The notes below the pieces were generated by a model that saw only the letters and a list, made by a program, of their open reading frames with translations, did no database searches and was not told where the DNA came from. Position numbers and translations under genes: made by a program. A DNA stretch of 64,000 bases, from contig JABACO010000001.1 of assembly GCA_013339895.1 (NCBI GenBank), positions 25,906,208 to 25,970,207 on the forward strand, read 5' to 3'. Source of the DNA: Ephydatia muelleri. Lineage: Eukaryota; Porifera; Demospongiae; Spongillida; Spongillidae. Shown here piece after piece: positions 33,245 through 45,879 of this stretch; within the stretch, counting starts at the first letter, position 1, and every line of letters starts with the position of its first letter.

Positions 33245-34533
33245 ATGGCTGAGGAAAGATGTGTGTGTATCAAAGATCTGCGACCTGGGATGAAAAATGT
33301 CACCTCCACGTTCATAGTTATTGACAAGGGTCGGTATATACGTCTTTTTTTTTTTTCAAAACAAAACCAAACGTGCGAGCGTGCGTGTATTCAGCGCGGT
33401 TTGCTCTGATGCACCAACAGGTACGACAAACAACACAAAAGATGGCAGCGTGGTTAGAAAGTGTCGCGTAGCCGACAAAACGGGGAGTATATTTTTCTCG
33501 CTTTGGAACGAACAAGCAGAAGCGATCGAGAGTGGAGACATCTTGAAACTGACCAAAGGGTATTGGGAAGGCGGGTGGATGAGGAGGGGTTCGGAAAACT
33601 CCGAGTTGTTTTAACCATAATGTCGTAAATTTAGATACGCGTCCGTGTGGAAAGGGAGTCTTGTACTGTACAGCGGGAAGTACGGCATTCTGGAGAAGAT
33701 CGGAGAGTAAGCGGGGAGGTGATGGGTGGGGACTGAGGAGGAAGTCTATTAATGTGTGCATGTGCGGGTCACGTGCTTTTCTTTTCAGGTTCACAATGCT
33801 GTACTCTGAGACTCCAGACATGAGTGAGTGTGTACCACTAGACCAGGGAACCCAGGTAACCTTGGATACAAACTCTGTGATGTGTAAGAAAAGATGTGTG
33901 TGTGTGTGTGTGTTTGTTTGTGTGTGTGTCTGTGTGTGTTTGTTTGTGTGTGTGTGTTGTCTTTTCCACATGCAGGGTACACGTGGGTACTCAGGTGGGA
34001 GCAGACAAGACAATCCTCCTCTGCTAAGCGATGGCCCTCCACAACAACAACACAACCTTGAAACTACCAAATTGAGGAGCCCTCCAGTCCCCTCCATGAT
34101 GGACCGATCCTCCCCCCAGGCTGGTGGGGCCATGCCTCTCTATCCCAACAACATGTCACAACCTCCACTGCCACGGGTTGCTAGGCAACACCATCAGATG
34201 CAACAGCAGGGGCCCAGGCCTATGGATCACCAGATGCCTCAGCAGGGGCCCAGGCCTATGGATCACCAGATGCCTCAGCAGGGGCCCAGGCCTATGGATC
34301 ACCAGATGCATCAGCAGGGGCCCAGGCCTATGGATCACCAGATGCATCACCAGGGGCCCAGGCCTATGGATCACCAGATGCATCAGCAGGTGCCCAGGCC
34401 TATGGACCACCAGAGGTTCATGCTAACCACGCCCAGAGTGGACATACGCTACCAACCTTATCCTCCGAGGGCAGGAGGGGGAGGAGGGGGCAGACCAGTG
34501 GCTCTGGGTAACCAGCTTGATGGGTGGATATGA
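33245..34533 (+). CDS. NABP: SOSS complex subunit B / single-stranded DNA-binding OB-fold protein
   Basis: This protein binds single-stranded DNA through one OB-fold and in animals acts in the SOSS complex at DNA breaks. Exons by phase are 33245-33329 (MAEERCVCIKDLRPGMKN, STFIVIDKG), 33421-33559 (TKDGSVVRKCRVADKTGSIF, GDILKLTKG), 33635-33706 (YASVWKGSLVLYSGKYGILE, KIGE), 33789-33855 (FTMLYSETPDMSE) and 33976-34533, ending in TGA. The order KDLRPGxKN, VADKTGSI, LTKGYASVxKG, KIGEFxMxYSExPxxSE is that of human NABP1/NABP2. The C-terminal tail is Pro/Gln/Met-rich and contains a 13-residue tandem repeat. It starts 159 bases after the LIPT1 stop, on the same strand. Which vertebrate paralogue it matches cannot be decided. 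Confidence 0.93.
34190..34413 (+). repeat. 39-base coding minisatellite in the SOSS-B tail
   Basis: Six copies of a 39-base unit encode QQGPRPMDHQM plus two residues (PQ, HQ or HH). The unit is a multiple of three, so copy number can change without shifting the frame. Confidence 0.93.
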
Positions 34534-34847
34534 AATGTCCGTGTTATGTGGATTGTATGTGTTTATGTGGGAGGGGTCGGGGTCGGTCAGTCAGTTCTTT
34601 TTAACTACACGTAGTCAGTTAACACACACAAAAAAGAATTGATCATGTTTATTACTCAAGTTGAGAATCAATCAATTTTAAACTGAAATAAAACACAATA
34701 ACAGCTATTGATACACAAAAAGCAAGTTTTGGCACGCAAACACTAAGGTTTTCGAAGTTCATGTCTCAACAAAATGTGCAATATTGTACCACAGTGGGTA
34801 CAGACCATTTTTTTAATCAGATTTTTTTTAAAATACATTGTTAGTAG

Positions 34848-36305
<1,458 letters not shown>

Positions 36306-37850
36306 TATTTTATCTTGTGAGGTGAACAAACGGCTCGCAAATCTACACTAGACCTCCCAATAACGGTACAATGCCCTTGACTGGCTCAAAACGCATGTGA
36401 CACAGCGTCATGTGATGAATTACGTAATCATTTTTTTGGCGACAGCAATAATATTAATGGTTATCTGTGTTTAATGGCATTGCGGTTTTACCCGCAATGG
36501 CCTTTCTATGGAAATGCACACATACATGTACAACACCACACATCACGTGCACCGGCTTATTTGCAACACTGATTTTACATTATGTAATAAAGTGACGTTG
36601 CATGTTCGTATTGTATGCAGGAGTAGGACTCCCCCATCCCCACTGCGCGTACTACTATATTATTACTGCAATACCAAAGCTAAGCATACGGTAGTAGGTA
36701 CGTAATACATATCTTTATGGAATTGCCACGAGCACGCCCACTATGGAATACAATTCTATGCGTGTATCTATACACGTAACAAGCTCCACTGGCATATGGA
36801 CCACCGCCCAATAAAAACTTGCCAGTGGTTAATTCATTGCTCTACCAGTCTCCAAGCACGTGCACGTGCACGTGCACGTGTATTAGCTGTCCATATGTGT
36901 ATGTTTTCTGCGAAGGCCAAAAAGGTCCTTGGCTTTACGTAGCACACTTCAGAGTCATTCCGCATGCGATTATTAGGGTCAAATATCGATAAGGTTTTGA
37001 GCTTCAGTAGCTTAGATGAACACCTCTTGTTAATAATTTCTCTACGATAAACAAATTACCGATAAAGATGTAGCTAAAAAAGAGGGCGTGCCCCTTTAAG
37101 AGTCACTCCCAATTTCAATATCATTTCTCGCATGTACATACATCCATACTATTTATGTTTGAGCCGGGAAATCTCTGTTTCGCTAGACCACCCACATACA
37201 GATACCATCGGTACGTATGTATTAGCCGAACAGTGGTTTCCATCTGAAGAGACGCGGATATGCCAGTCTGGGGCCGAGACTAGGGAATTGTTTAGCGTAG
37301 CCGGATCTTGTCCATCACGTATGCTTCCATAACCAGAAGTCACGCTGGATTCAGATTAGTGAGGATGCTGGTAACAAACTCGTCACCACGTGAGACCCGA
37401 CGCGAAATATGGGGTCAGTTCCCATATGGTTGCCAAATGCACTGGAGCTTCGTATTGCCTCAAGGAGACCTATAGAAGTGATTGATGTAGTCGACATTTA
37501 GTCAAAGGCAGTTGGGCGTAGCAGCGACACGCAAAGGTAGGGGCTACGCCCAACTTAGCAAACTGCAGCTACAAACTCGTTAGGAATACTCGGATTAGCG
37601 ATGAGTTGTAGTCTCGATACCCATCAGTGCTGAGAGAAACTCGTGATCGTCTGGATCTAGGCTCCTTCATAGATATTAGTAGCAGTAGACTACTCTAATA
37701 TCTATGGCTCCTTCTTGATAGTGGGGGAGGGGCACAATGCTTACGCAATGATGTAATCAATATATGCCCTAGAATTAGATAATACTTCTGTTATTAAAAC
37801 TTATAATTGCACTTATTCAACAAATAGTCAAAAACTTGAATGAGGCCAGA
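36306..37850. other. Intergenic, no gene seen
   Basis: Upstream of Rab7-A. Contains the CACGTG cluster at 36857-36882 and two short inverted repeats (37508-37557 with 13-base arms around 'gttgggcgtagc', and about 37667-37708 with arms 'catagatattag'). No exon was recognised. Confidence 0.5.
36857..36882. promoter_or_regulatory. Four overlapping CACGTG E-boxes
   Basis: The sequence is (GCACGT)n, giving four CACGTG cores in 26 bases, about 560 bases upstream of the Rab7-A start codon. CACGTG is the core bound by MiT/TFE, USF and Myc-type bHLH proteins, and lysosomal genes in vertebrates use a related CLEAR element. Regulation of Rab7-A is inference from distance only. Confidence 0.4.
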
Positions 37851-37856
37851 GGAGCA

Positions 37857-38095
37857 CATCAATCCAGACCACTCCTCCATTTGGTGCGTGACCCTCTCAG
37901 ACAGAGGCTCAGTGCTCGAACCCCAGTAAAAGCAAGCCGTGATCTTACATAACTGCTCGTAATGGAATAGGCTTTATCCCACTTGAAGGACAGAGCAGTG
38001 GCCATGTGCTTTAGGAAGTGACTAGCCATTTTATGAAGCAGCCCGTCCACTGAAAGGACAAATGGGGTGAAGGTGCGTCTTCTGTCTTCTGCCAC
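37857..38095 (-). pseudogene. Reverse transcriptase C-terminal tail fragment
   Basis: The frame reads RRRTFTPFVLSVDGLLHKMA, LSFKWDKAYSITSSYVRSRL and ALSLCLRGSRTKWRSG. The pattern FTPFxxSxDGxL ... KWxxxYSxxxxxxRxRLxFxxxRAxxLCLRGSR resembles, from memory, the tail that follows the reverse transcriptase in some invertebrate retroelements. No upstream catalytic YxDD region is nearby, so it is a fragment. Confidence 0.55.
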
Positions 38096-38242
38096 GTACC
38101 TTTTTGTACATTCTTATTTTCTCCTGCGAGCTAGGCTCAAGAATTGCATTAGTTGTCTACGACACGGGACTTCAAACAACGCCTCCACCTGTGCATGGTT
38201 GCCAAATACCTTGCGTATGTATCTGCGCAGCTGCGTTAATTA

Positions 38243-39637
38243 ATGGCAGCGACGACCAGGCCAGCTCTGCAATCGGGTCTGTCAAAGGCTCAAAGGTCTC
38301 AGCTAATCATCAATGGAGTGCCGAAAAAAGAGAAAAGCGTCAGCGGGATTAGCGATTGCTTTTGCAAAACGGCCTGCTGTGCGGTCTGTGGTAAGTGCTA
38401 AACTGGCAGCTGATAAAACTGATCAACTTGCTTGTCTGCGTTTACTTACTTATACACGACACCGCGTACAGACAGATAACTCCATCACAACAACCACACA
38501 GGCCAGGAGGATCCATTCTCAGCAGACAGCCGCTCACTGCAGCAACAGACACCTTCTTCCTCGTCCTCCTTAGTGCACTCACTCTATGCTGAAGAAGTTA
38601 GACAAGAGCCACAGCGACAATCACAGGAGCTCCAATTGACAGCCATCGATGGTTAGTGACAGTGCATGCACTTTTAATACCATTGCATATGTAATCTGGC
38701 ACTATGATCACAGATAAGGATGTTGCAAACTTGGCAAATAATGAAATAGTACTGCACGGAAAGTGGTTCCCGGGCGGGAACCAACGTTCCCGCAAAGTTC
38801 CCGCTGGACGTTCGTACATTAAGCGTGTACGTACACTTGAGCTTCAATTCATAATGATTCATTAAAAAATAATTCGTATGATATCGCTGCACTTGGCACT
38901 CGTATTGATTCTTGCTACATACTGTGCAGAACATTTGTGGGTGGATCTCCTTTGGCTCCTTCCTCAGTGTAGGCGTTGCACTGGTGTATGGGCTCTAGCT
39001 TTCCCCTTGACTATGTCTAGTTTGCACCACATACCCTGCGGAGGTCCACTGATCGGCATTTGTGGTGGGATTCCATAGGCTATTCACGAACGCAGATGTG
39101 CTGGTGACATGGGGCCGAGTGTTAGTAGCATCACGCTACGTACCGAACACATCATGAAACTATAGTGATCCATGTACTTAATGCTCTTCATACACAGTTA
39201 ATGCACGGACAGTGCAGGCTGAATCATGAATGAATGATAATGATCTGAATGGCGCGCACACACACTTCTATTACTAAAAATACACTATCTATAATAAGAC
39301 ACGACGTCATGCACTAATTATTATGAATCTAGGCTGGCCGGGACTCCCCTTGAATGCACTTAATGGCCTTACAGAATTGAATTTCATTTCGATGCAATGT
39401 ACTGTTTTTATCTGTACATCGCTGCCACTTTCAGCACAAGAAGACATGAGCAAAACTTTTCTCAGCATCGATGACCTCCAGGAGGTGTATCAAGAAGTAC
39501 AAAACGTCACCAGCCGTTGGCAGTATCTAGTGCTCGCACTGGGAGTATCTCACGACAGCGTAGAGAAGCGATCACCCGTGCAGTTCAGAACGGTGCCTAA
39601 TCGACATTATAACACTGTGGCTACATCAGTCCTATGA
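38243..39637 (+). CDS. Probable gene with C-terminal Death-fold segment
   Basis: Three exons fit in phase. 38243-38390 starts MAATTRPALQSGLSKAQRSQ, ends FCKTACCAVCG, and has donor 'gtaagt'. 38502-38651 has QEDPFSADSRSLQQQTPSSS and EVRQEPQRQSQELQLTAID. The third, from about 39437 (acceptor 'cactttcag'), has LSIDDLQEVYQEVQNVTSRW then QYLVLALGVSHDSVE and ends at 39637. All junctions are phase 1. The last part resembles the Death-like domain of many sponge proteins (LxDLxxVxxEL....W..LxLxLGVS...L). The tail after VEKRSPVQ does not look like a complete domain, so a further exon may replace it. Function is unknown. Confidence 0.5.
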
Positions 39638-39639
39638 CA

Positions 39640-40690
39640 CCATACGTTCAATGAACTTATATGCAGCAAGCTTTTAGTATTTTACCCTCATTGGTGGCAG
39701 AGGTGCCTCCAAACCACCAAGATTTTGTCAAAGTGATCTTCCTGACCCTTTGACCCTTCCACTAAGCTGGGAGCTTTGGAAGGTACATGCATGTTCAATG
39801 TACTAATGTCATTACATTTTAATCCAAAAATAGTGTGCCCTAAGGGCTTGTGAGAAGCAGCAATTCCCTCATGTTTGCACAATCCTTCTCGTTTTGTCTG
39901 TGTAGTTGCGAGGTCATCCGTACCATCAGTGGTCTTTCATTGTCGACCTGGGGTATTACCTGGGGTATTAGGTTTTAGCCTTCCGAAGACCACTGGTGGT
40001 ACACTCCCCCATACCCCCATACCCCTAGGTGCCGTTGGGGGGAGACCATATACTGTAGAGGCCACAACTATTCCGTTGTGTTCTCTCAGCCATACGGCGT
40101 GCATGACGGTAAAAGTGGTGTGTTCGTTAACGCGACATGAACACCATCTGTACTTAGCATTAATGCTTCTTCATAAGGCGCCTGTGCACCCTTTTAAAGC
40201 AGGAGATGCCAATGTTACGTGACATACACTCAGTTGGTGCCAGGTGTGATGATTCTGCAATAACGAACATGGCACGTGAATTGTGTTGGTATATTTACAG
40301 TGCAGTATGAAAGTATGATACAAATATGTGACATGTGTGACATGTGTGACATGTGTGACATGTGTGTATGTCCATTTCAGTTATGATATGTAAGTGTATT
40401 GCTTGTCATTATTATTTTAGCTGTACCGTTTGTGTTTTGGTATACAATGCACTGTTTGTTTTTTAATGTCACAGTTGGTTTTATAAAAGCATTATTCTGC
40501 AGCTTTGAATAATGATTAGTGAATGAGGGCTGACGCAGTCACGTGTTTGATCGTGCAATGCACGCTATTCATATGCGAGTGTCATGTGAAACGGTACTTT
40601 GAACAGTACCCATTCAGGTGTACTTGCATGCAAGGTTGTGTGACGTAATGGACAAGCAGGTGAGCTCACATATTGAGTGGCATTTGACCT
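39640..40690. other. Intergenic, no gene seen
   Basis: Contains a short 'gacatgtgt' tandem run near 40328-40365 and no supported exon. Confidence 0.45.
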
Positions 40691-40755
40691 ACATTATCCA
40701 ATTTCACACATGTGCAGATCACAAGCATACATGAATTGCTGTGTTCAGCGAATCC

Positions 40756-40812
40756 AATACCATCTTACCAATACCATCTTACCAATACCATCTTACCAAT
40801 ACCATCTTACCA
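40756..40812. repeat. 14-base tandem repeat, four copies
   Basis: The unit is 'ataccatcttacca', repeated four times. It is mirrored at about 63883-63938 in the right arm. Confidence 0.93.
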
Positions 40813-41824
40813 AGCCCGAGCAGCCATGCAGCAACTGTTTTGCATGCATGGCTCTTTGTCAAGTAGTTTGCAACTGTCAGTGTGCCGTACTACATGTAGG
40901 AACGACCTAAAAAGGGTTCAGATTCCAATATGCTGGCTTACACAAGAACCAGATATTGTTCCCATATTTAATAAATTTCATGTAAGAAGGTCAAACCCAT
41001 TGCATGCAGTGAAAAGATTAGAGGTTAAAAGTCCTCCCCTCACTCCCCCATCCCCACCCCACAACCTTGCACCAAATATTTACTCAACTGCCCTCTAATT
41101 ATGTGGGATGAAAGTGCACCAGACAGGATTAGTGTCTCGAAACATGCATTCTAACTCAACAGTTGTGCAGGCTCTCCCATGCAAGTGTGTTTTCAAAATA
41201 ATATTGGGCTGTCTTGCCTTTGAATACATGAATGGAGATCAGCCAAAGAGTACAATGGACTGTATGGCATGCAAACAGTGAGATGGATGTTGAGCACTCC
41301 ACCTATTTTCCAACAGCCTTTTCCTCTACCAAGGACTGTCCTCAAACAGCCCCCTCACCCAAAGCTAGGTCTCTTCTCCGACAGATGCCAAGGTCTCTTC
41401 TACAACAGCCTCTCCTCTCCTACTCCACGGTACCCTTCCTCCAACAGTCTAAATATGTCACACACATCACTTGTGTGACAACGCCTCATGTCTCTCACAC
41501 AACATTTCATGAAGCACAATCTTAAAACATGACTAGCGTAAAAGCATACCCAAACTATCTTTAGCAAAAGTATATATACACACATTTGCAGATGTACAGG
41601 TATACAGAACATCATGCAGGCACATAAGTCCAATCAGTTAATCATGTGAATATACTAAACCTGCATGCATGCATCATGCAGTCCCAGATCTTCATTACTC
41701 TGCTGCCTTGTAGCTGTACATGTAAACTGGTTGCACCCAATGCATATTACACGTACAAACACCCAGTATTGAATGTGCACAATGATAGGAGACCAATTAT
41801 ACATCAATAATACAAGTTGTTACA

Positions 41825-42475
41825 GGGTGTGTCCAGAAATGAACAGGATAGGTTTTAATCGTTATAACTCCATACTAATAATTGTTAATAAGCTTATGGT
41901 TGTACACTGCAACAATAATAACAGCGCAAACTAAAGTTTAAGTGCTTTCAACGGCAATAACGTTCATTAACACATGGATAAATAATGTGTATGAAGATGA
42001 TTATTTTTCAGTAGACAATAAAGTCCAAAACTATAATATAATTTATGTCAATTGCTACATCTGTTCAACAAATCAAACTTGATACCTCACACAATCAAGA
42101 CTTTGTTGTTTAATAACTCACTATTGGAAGGTAATTAATTAAGGTATTCAATTATCAATGATTGAGTCAGTTGTTTCTCTATTTAAGGAATGTGTGTAAT
42201 TGCAAAGTAATCACACTTCAGCCATTAAGCATAAATGATACTTAATTCAGCATTTAAATTACTAACTTGATAAGTAATCAATCCAAACTAGATAATTTGA
42301 CCATAGGCTAATTATTAAAATCAAATCTTATCAATCACTAACTTTGAATATTGATTATTACAGGGGCATTGATACATTTGATTTTCAAATATTTGAAGTT
42401 AGTTACTCAACAGTTTACACCTGCATCCATCTATAACCATTGAAACCTGTTCTGTTCATTCGTGGATGCCCTGGA
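41825..42475. mobile_element. AT-rich non-autonomous element with imperfect inverted ends
   Basis: The left end 'cagggtgtgtccagaaatga' and the reverse complement of the right end 'cagggcatccacgaatgaac' align with a few changes, and similarity continues through 'acaggttttaatcgttata' against 'acaggtttcaatggttata'. The interior is about 70 percent A+T with no frame. No target duplication was evident. The right arm carries the same element. Confidence 0.55.
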
Positions 42476-43234
42476 CCATAGGAAAAACAAAAATACGGCC
42501 AATTATTATTATTATTATTATTATTATGTTTGGCAGTCATGTAAAAGGTGGTTTGGGTGACTTTTAAAAGTGCCCAAAGGGTGAAATAAATTATATGCAT
42601 CTGGGAGTCTGAGGGCCTGCTGAAGGGCCCTTGCATTGTTGGTGTGTGGGGGAAAAGCACTGAAATTGTTTTGCATTTATTATATATTGTTACTTGTATA
42701 TGTTTTCAAATGTACAACCGCAACCTCTTTGAATGGGCTATAAACAACAATAGACATGTACAGGCTCTGTGTGGGGGTCCACACACACACAACCACATGC
42801 ACACACACACACATGCACACACATGCACACACACACGCATGCACACACACACACATGCACACACACAACCACATGCACACATCACACACACATCACACAC
42901 TCATCACACACATGCACACTCATCATACATGCACACACACATGCACACACATACACACACACACTCACACACATACCACGAACTGCTATTTCCGGTGCAC
43001 TGCTAGTATTATGTGCACACATGCAGAGGAATGGTTATCTCACACCATGTGACATGCCACATCACAGCAGTGGGTGCCCCAGTTACCAGTACACAGGTAT
43101 CCCCTAGCCTTGTACCCTACCCAGCCAGGCTGGCCCTTGGTATGTCATTAACACATTGGGAACAATCTCAAACCTTTGTTCCACACAATGCAGCACATGT
43201 GTACTACCCAACGTCCTTCTCCAAAATCCTATCC

Positions 43235-43235
<1 letters not shown>

Positions 43236-43310
<75 letters not shown>
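43236..43310. repeat. (TG)n microsatellite
   Basis: About 37 uninterrupted TG units. The right arm has the complementary CA run at 61437-61532, with more units. Confidence 0.95.
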
Positions 43311-43311
<1 letters not shown>

Positions 43312-43661
43312 ACACATAGGGGTGAATTGAAGGTTGAGTAGTAAGCATGTGCATAGCATACACACCAGTACTTCTAGTGAGGCATCTTCCTAGCATTCAA
43401 GCATGCAGTGTCTTTGAGTCGCGTAGCTAGTGTGTTGTACTGAAGCAGCATCTTCTCACTCTCAGAGTAAGGTGTGTTCCAGACATTGTGCCAATCTCTT
43501 GTTTCACAGTATCTGACAGAAGGTATTGGCTTTCATTTGAGACGTTTGTGTTGTTCAAATTAAAGGGAACACTACAATGTGAATATCGGGAGCATTCGTA
43601 AACTGAAGTCTGATTATATTGATGATAAGGTACTTCAGTTTCAGAAACTAAATCAAGAAAT

Positions 43662-43885
43662 GGGATCGTTTCCGCGAAAAGGGACCTAACGCATAACAGT
43701 CCGCATATCTACGCATAACAGTCCGCAATAGATATGCGTTCAAATGTATGGCTAATTCAGAGCCTTACAACTCCATGACAGATACTCCGATTCTCAGTGC
43801 GTAAGAAGCAATGTGTAGAGGACATTTCAGACTTCTAGATTTAAAAACATCCTTCGAAGGAAATAAATTAATAGTATCAATGTGC
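43662..43885. mobile_element. Relative of the 52697 MITE, one end clear
   Basis: It starts with the same end sequence 'gggatcgtttccgcgaaaag' as the element at 52697. It shares interior words ('ccttacaactccatgacaga', 'tgtagaggacat') in the opposite internal orientation. It also contains a short 'acgcataacagtccgca' duplication. The other terminus is not clear. Confidence 0.55.
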
Positions 43886-44520
43886 AAGCATTTTGTTGAT
43901 GGTTCAAATAAAAAATTATGAAATTAGGTTTGTTTTGGGGGGGGGGGAGGGGAGGGGGCATGTGACTAAAATAATGACATTTCCATAATAATAGTTCCTC
44001 CCTTTGTTGGGCTTGCAGGTGCCAGTGATGATGGGTGCAATTTGATATACCTTTTAGACATGTAATTAAAAAAGCGCTCTACGGAGGAGCGAGGTAGTAG
44101 TGACAAACAAGGTGACAATTAGAACAAACAATATAGACAAAATGAAAAATGACAGCTGAGTGGCCCGGCCCCTACACCTGACACAGGCGGTAGGGCAAGG
44201 CGCGGCGACTCACACACCTCTCTGTTTCGCCCGCCGAGACACAACCAAAGTCAACAGATCGATGGGATGCCGCCCCCAGGGATCATCTGAACCTGCGGCA
44301 GCAGGTTCAATATAGGATTGATTGAGGATTGATGAATATCATTAAAAAAACTTCACTCGCGTCTGGAGGGACAACGGAGAAACGGATCGCGTATCTCTTT
44401 GTCGCGATGGAACGAGAACTCAAAGATCTACAGTTCTACGTTTGTTCCGTGTCATAAAACGGTGTGCTTTTAGAGAAACAAACGAATTCCTTTTTCTCGT
44501 GCCCAGTCCCAAAATAATTC

Positions 44521-44560
44521 TTGGTCGTCGTCGTCGTCGTCGTCGTCTTCTTCTTCTTCC
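44521..44560. repeat. (TCG)n/(TTC)n trinucleotide run
   Basis: Short run 'tcgtcgtcgtcg' followed by 'ttcttcttcttc'. Confidence 0.9.
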
Positions 44561-44837
44561 TTAGGAAGGTATAACTCGAGCTACGAACGGTTTTGAAGAA
44601 CGGCAATAGCACCAATATCTTTGGAATTCACCTGCGCGGTGCCCTTTAAGGTCATATACAGACTACAGCGAGAAGTACCTCATGCGGTAGCAAGTTCTGT
44701 ATAGGATATGAAGTTATTGCAGAAGTTTATTGTTGATGAATGAAGTTATTTTACAGCATGCAGTATAAATACTCCGACCTGCACGAAATTTATTTGGTGT
44801 TCCTATCGCAGTTTAATACTTTGGCTAGTGAAGTTAA

Positions 44838-45790
44838 ATGCCTCCGCGTAATCGAAAGAAGAGATCTAAGCAACGAGCAGAATACCTTCAAAAGCAAGAC
44901 GATATTTTATCACAACAAAACAAGGCTAAAGCCCGAGCGCGCTACAAGGCCGATCCCGAAAAGAAGAAGGCCTCTGTACGCGACAGCTACAAGGCCGATC
45001 CCGAAAAGAAGAAGGCCTTTGTATGCGACAGCTACAAGGCCGATCCCGAAAAGAAGGCCTCTGTACGCGACAGCTACAAGGCCGATCCCGAAAAGAAGAA
45101 GGCCTCTGTACGCGACAGCTACAAGGCCGATCCCGAAAAGAAGAAGGCCTCTGTACGCGACAGCTACAACGCAGATATTGAATCTAAGCAATCTGCTAAA
45201 AGGCAGCGATATCAAGAGGACGTCGAGGAGAACCGCGCTCCTAAAAGGCAGAAATACGAGGACAATTCAGCTGCCATTAAGGCATCTGAAAGGAATCGGT
45301 ATTGGAATGACCCCGCTGTCCGATTGGCTAAACGTGCTGCCAAGAGGAAGCGGTATCGCAGGGGTCACCGAACTACCACTACCACCCCAAGGTATGTCAT
45401 GGCATGTTGTATTGCACTAGCATTAAAAAGCTATAGGAAGATGTGCATGCAACATGTGTACAGCACGCATGTAAGGAAGGGATCTGCACAAAACCATTCA
45501 CTTCACATGTACAGCATGCATGGTGACCCAACTGTTGTGTACAGTACATGTAGTCCTTTCTCCTTTGTGACCTGTCTATTGAATATTGGGGGTGTCATCC
45601 TTAATCTGATGTACAAAAAGGCTTCCTTATCTGATGTACTACGGCTGCAACTGTGTATGAGCACTGAAACCATATCCTTCTCCCATATAGCTACTCCTTG
45701 TATGAACCCAAATCTCATGCACTAATGGAGTATAATGGTGGACTTGAAAAAGCTATTTTTAGGGATAGTGAGCTTCTAAGTGAAGCTTTT
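44838..45790 (+). CDS. Basic repeat protein of mobile-element type
   Basis: Exon 1 (44838-45391) starts MPPRNRKKRSKQRAEYLQKQ. It contains five tandem copies of a 15-residue unit KADPEKKKASVRDSY (44947-45168; one copy lacks one K), then YNADIESKQSAKRQRYQED, KASERNRYWNDPAVRLA, and ends in a Thr run before the donor 'ag|gtatgt'. A second exon (45691-45790) fits in phase and reads YSLYEPKSHALMEYNGGLEK then AIFRDSELLSEAF. A third near 45812 may continue (QKVVTRSARAAVSKIG in one frame). Lys/Arg-rich proteins with such repeats are very common in sponge gene sets, often near mobile elements. The function is unknown. It exists only in the left-arm insertion, so it is likely element cargo or element-encoded. 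Confidence 0.6.
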
Positions 45791-45879
45791 GTAAGTCTCA
45801 TCCATTGCTAGCTCAAAAGGTTGTTACAAGATCTGCCCGTGCAGCAGTAAGTAAGATTGGTGCAGATGCATTAGTCGAG

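Larger units (their letters stand above)
41100..43660. other. Intergenic, no gene seen
   Basis: Apart from the MITE-like element at 41825-42475 it contains (ATT)n at about 42503-42528, a degenerate CA tract at 42780-42975 and the (TG)n run at 43236-43310. The frames present are low-complexity His/Thr or Cys/Val strings. Confidence 0.5.

Noticed and set aside
37900..37930. Possible tRNA B-box (ggttcgagcac) on the minus strand
   Set aside because: It lies within the reverse transcriptase fragment frame, and I could not fold a cloverleaf around it.
40325..40370. Short array resembling a CRISPR repeat (gacatgtgt units)
   Set aside because: Units are direct 10-base tandem copies without spacers, in eukaryotic DNA; an ordinary tandem repeat.
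42780..42975. Long His/Thr or Cys/Val-rich open frames over CA/TG repeats (also at 48.0, 48.4, 51.4 and 61.4 kb)
   Set aside because: A CA or TG repeat leaves frames free of stops on both strands. Composition and lack of splice context show they are not proteins.
44740..45420. 226-codon frame overlapping the repeat-protein gene (RPIPKRRRPLYATATR repeats)
   Set aside because: It is a shifted reading of the same 45-base repeats. The KADPEKKK frame joins to a downstream exon in phase; this one does not.
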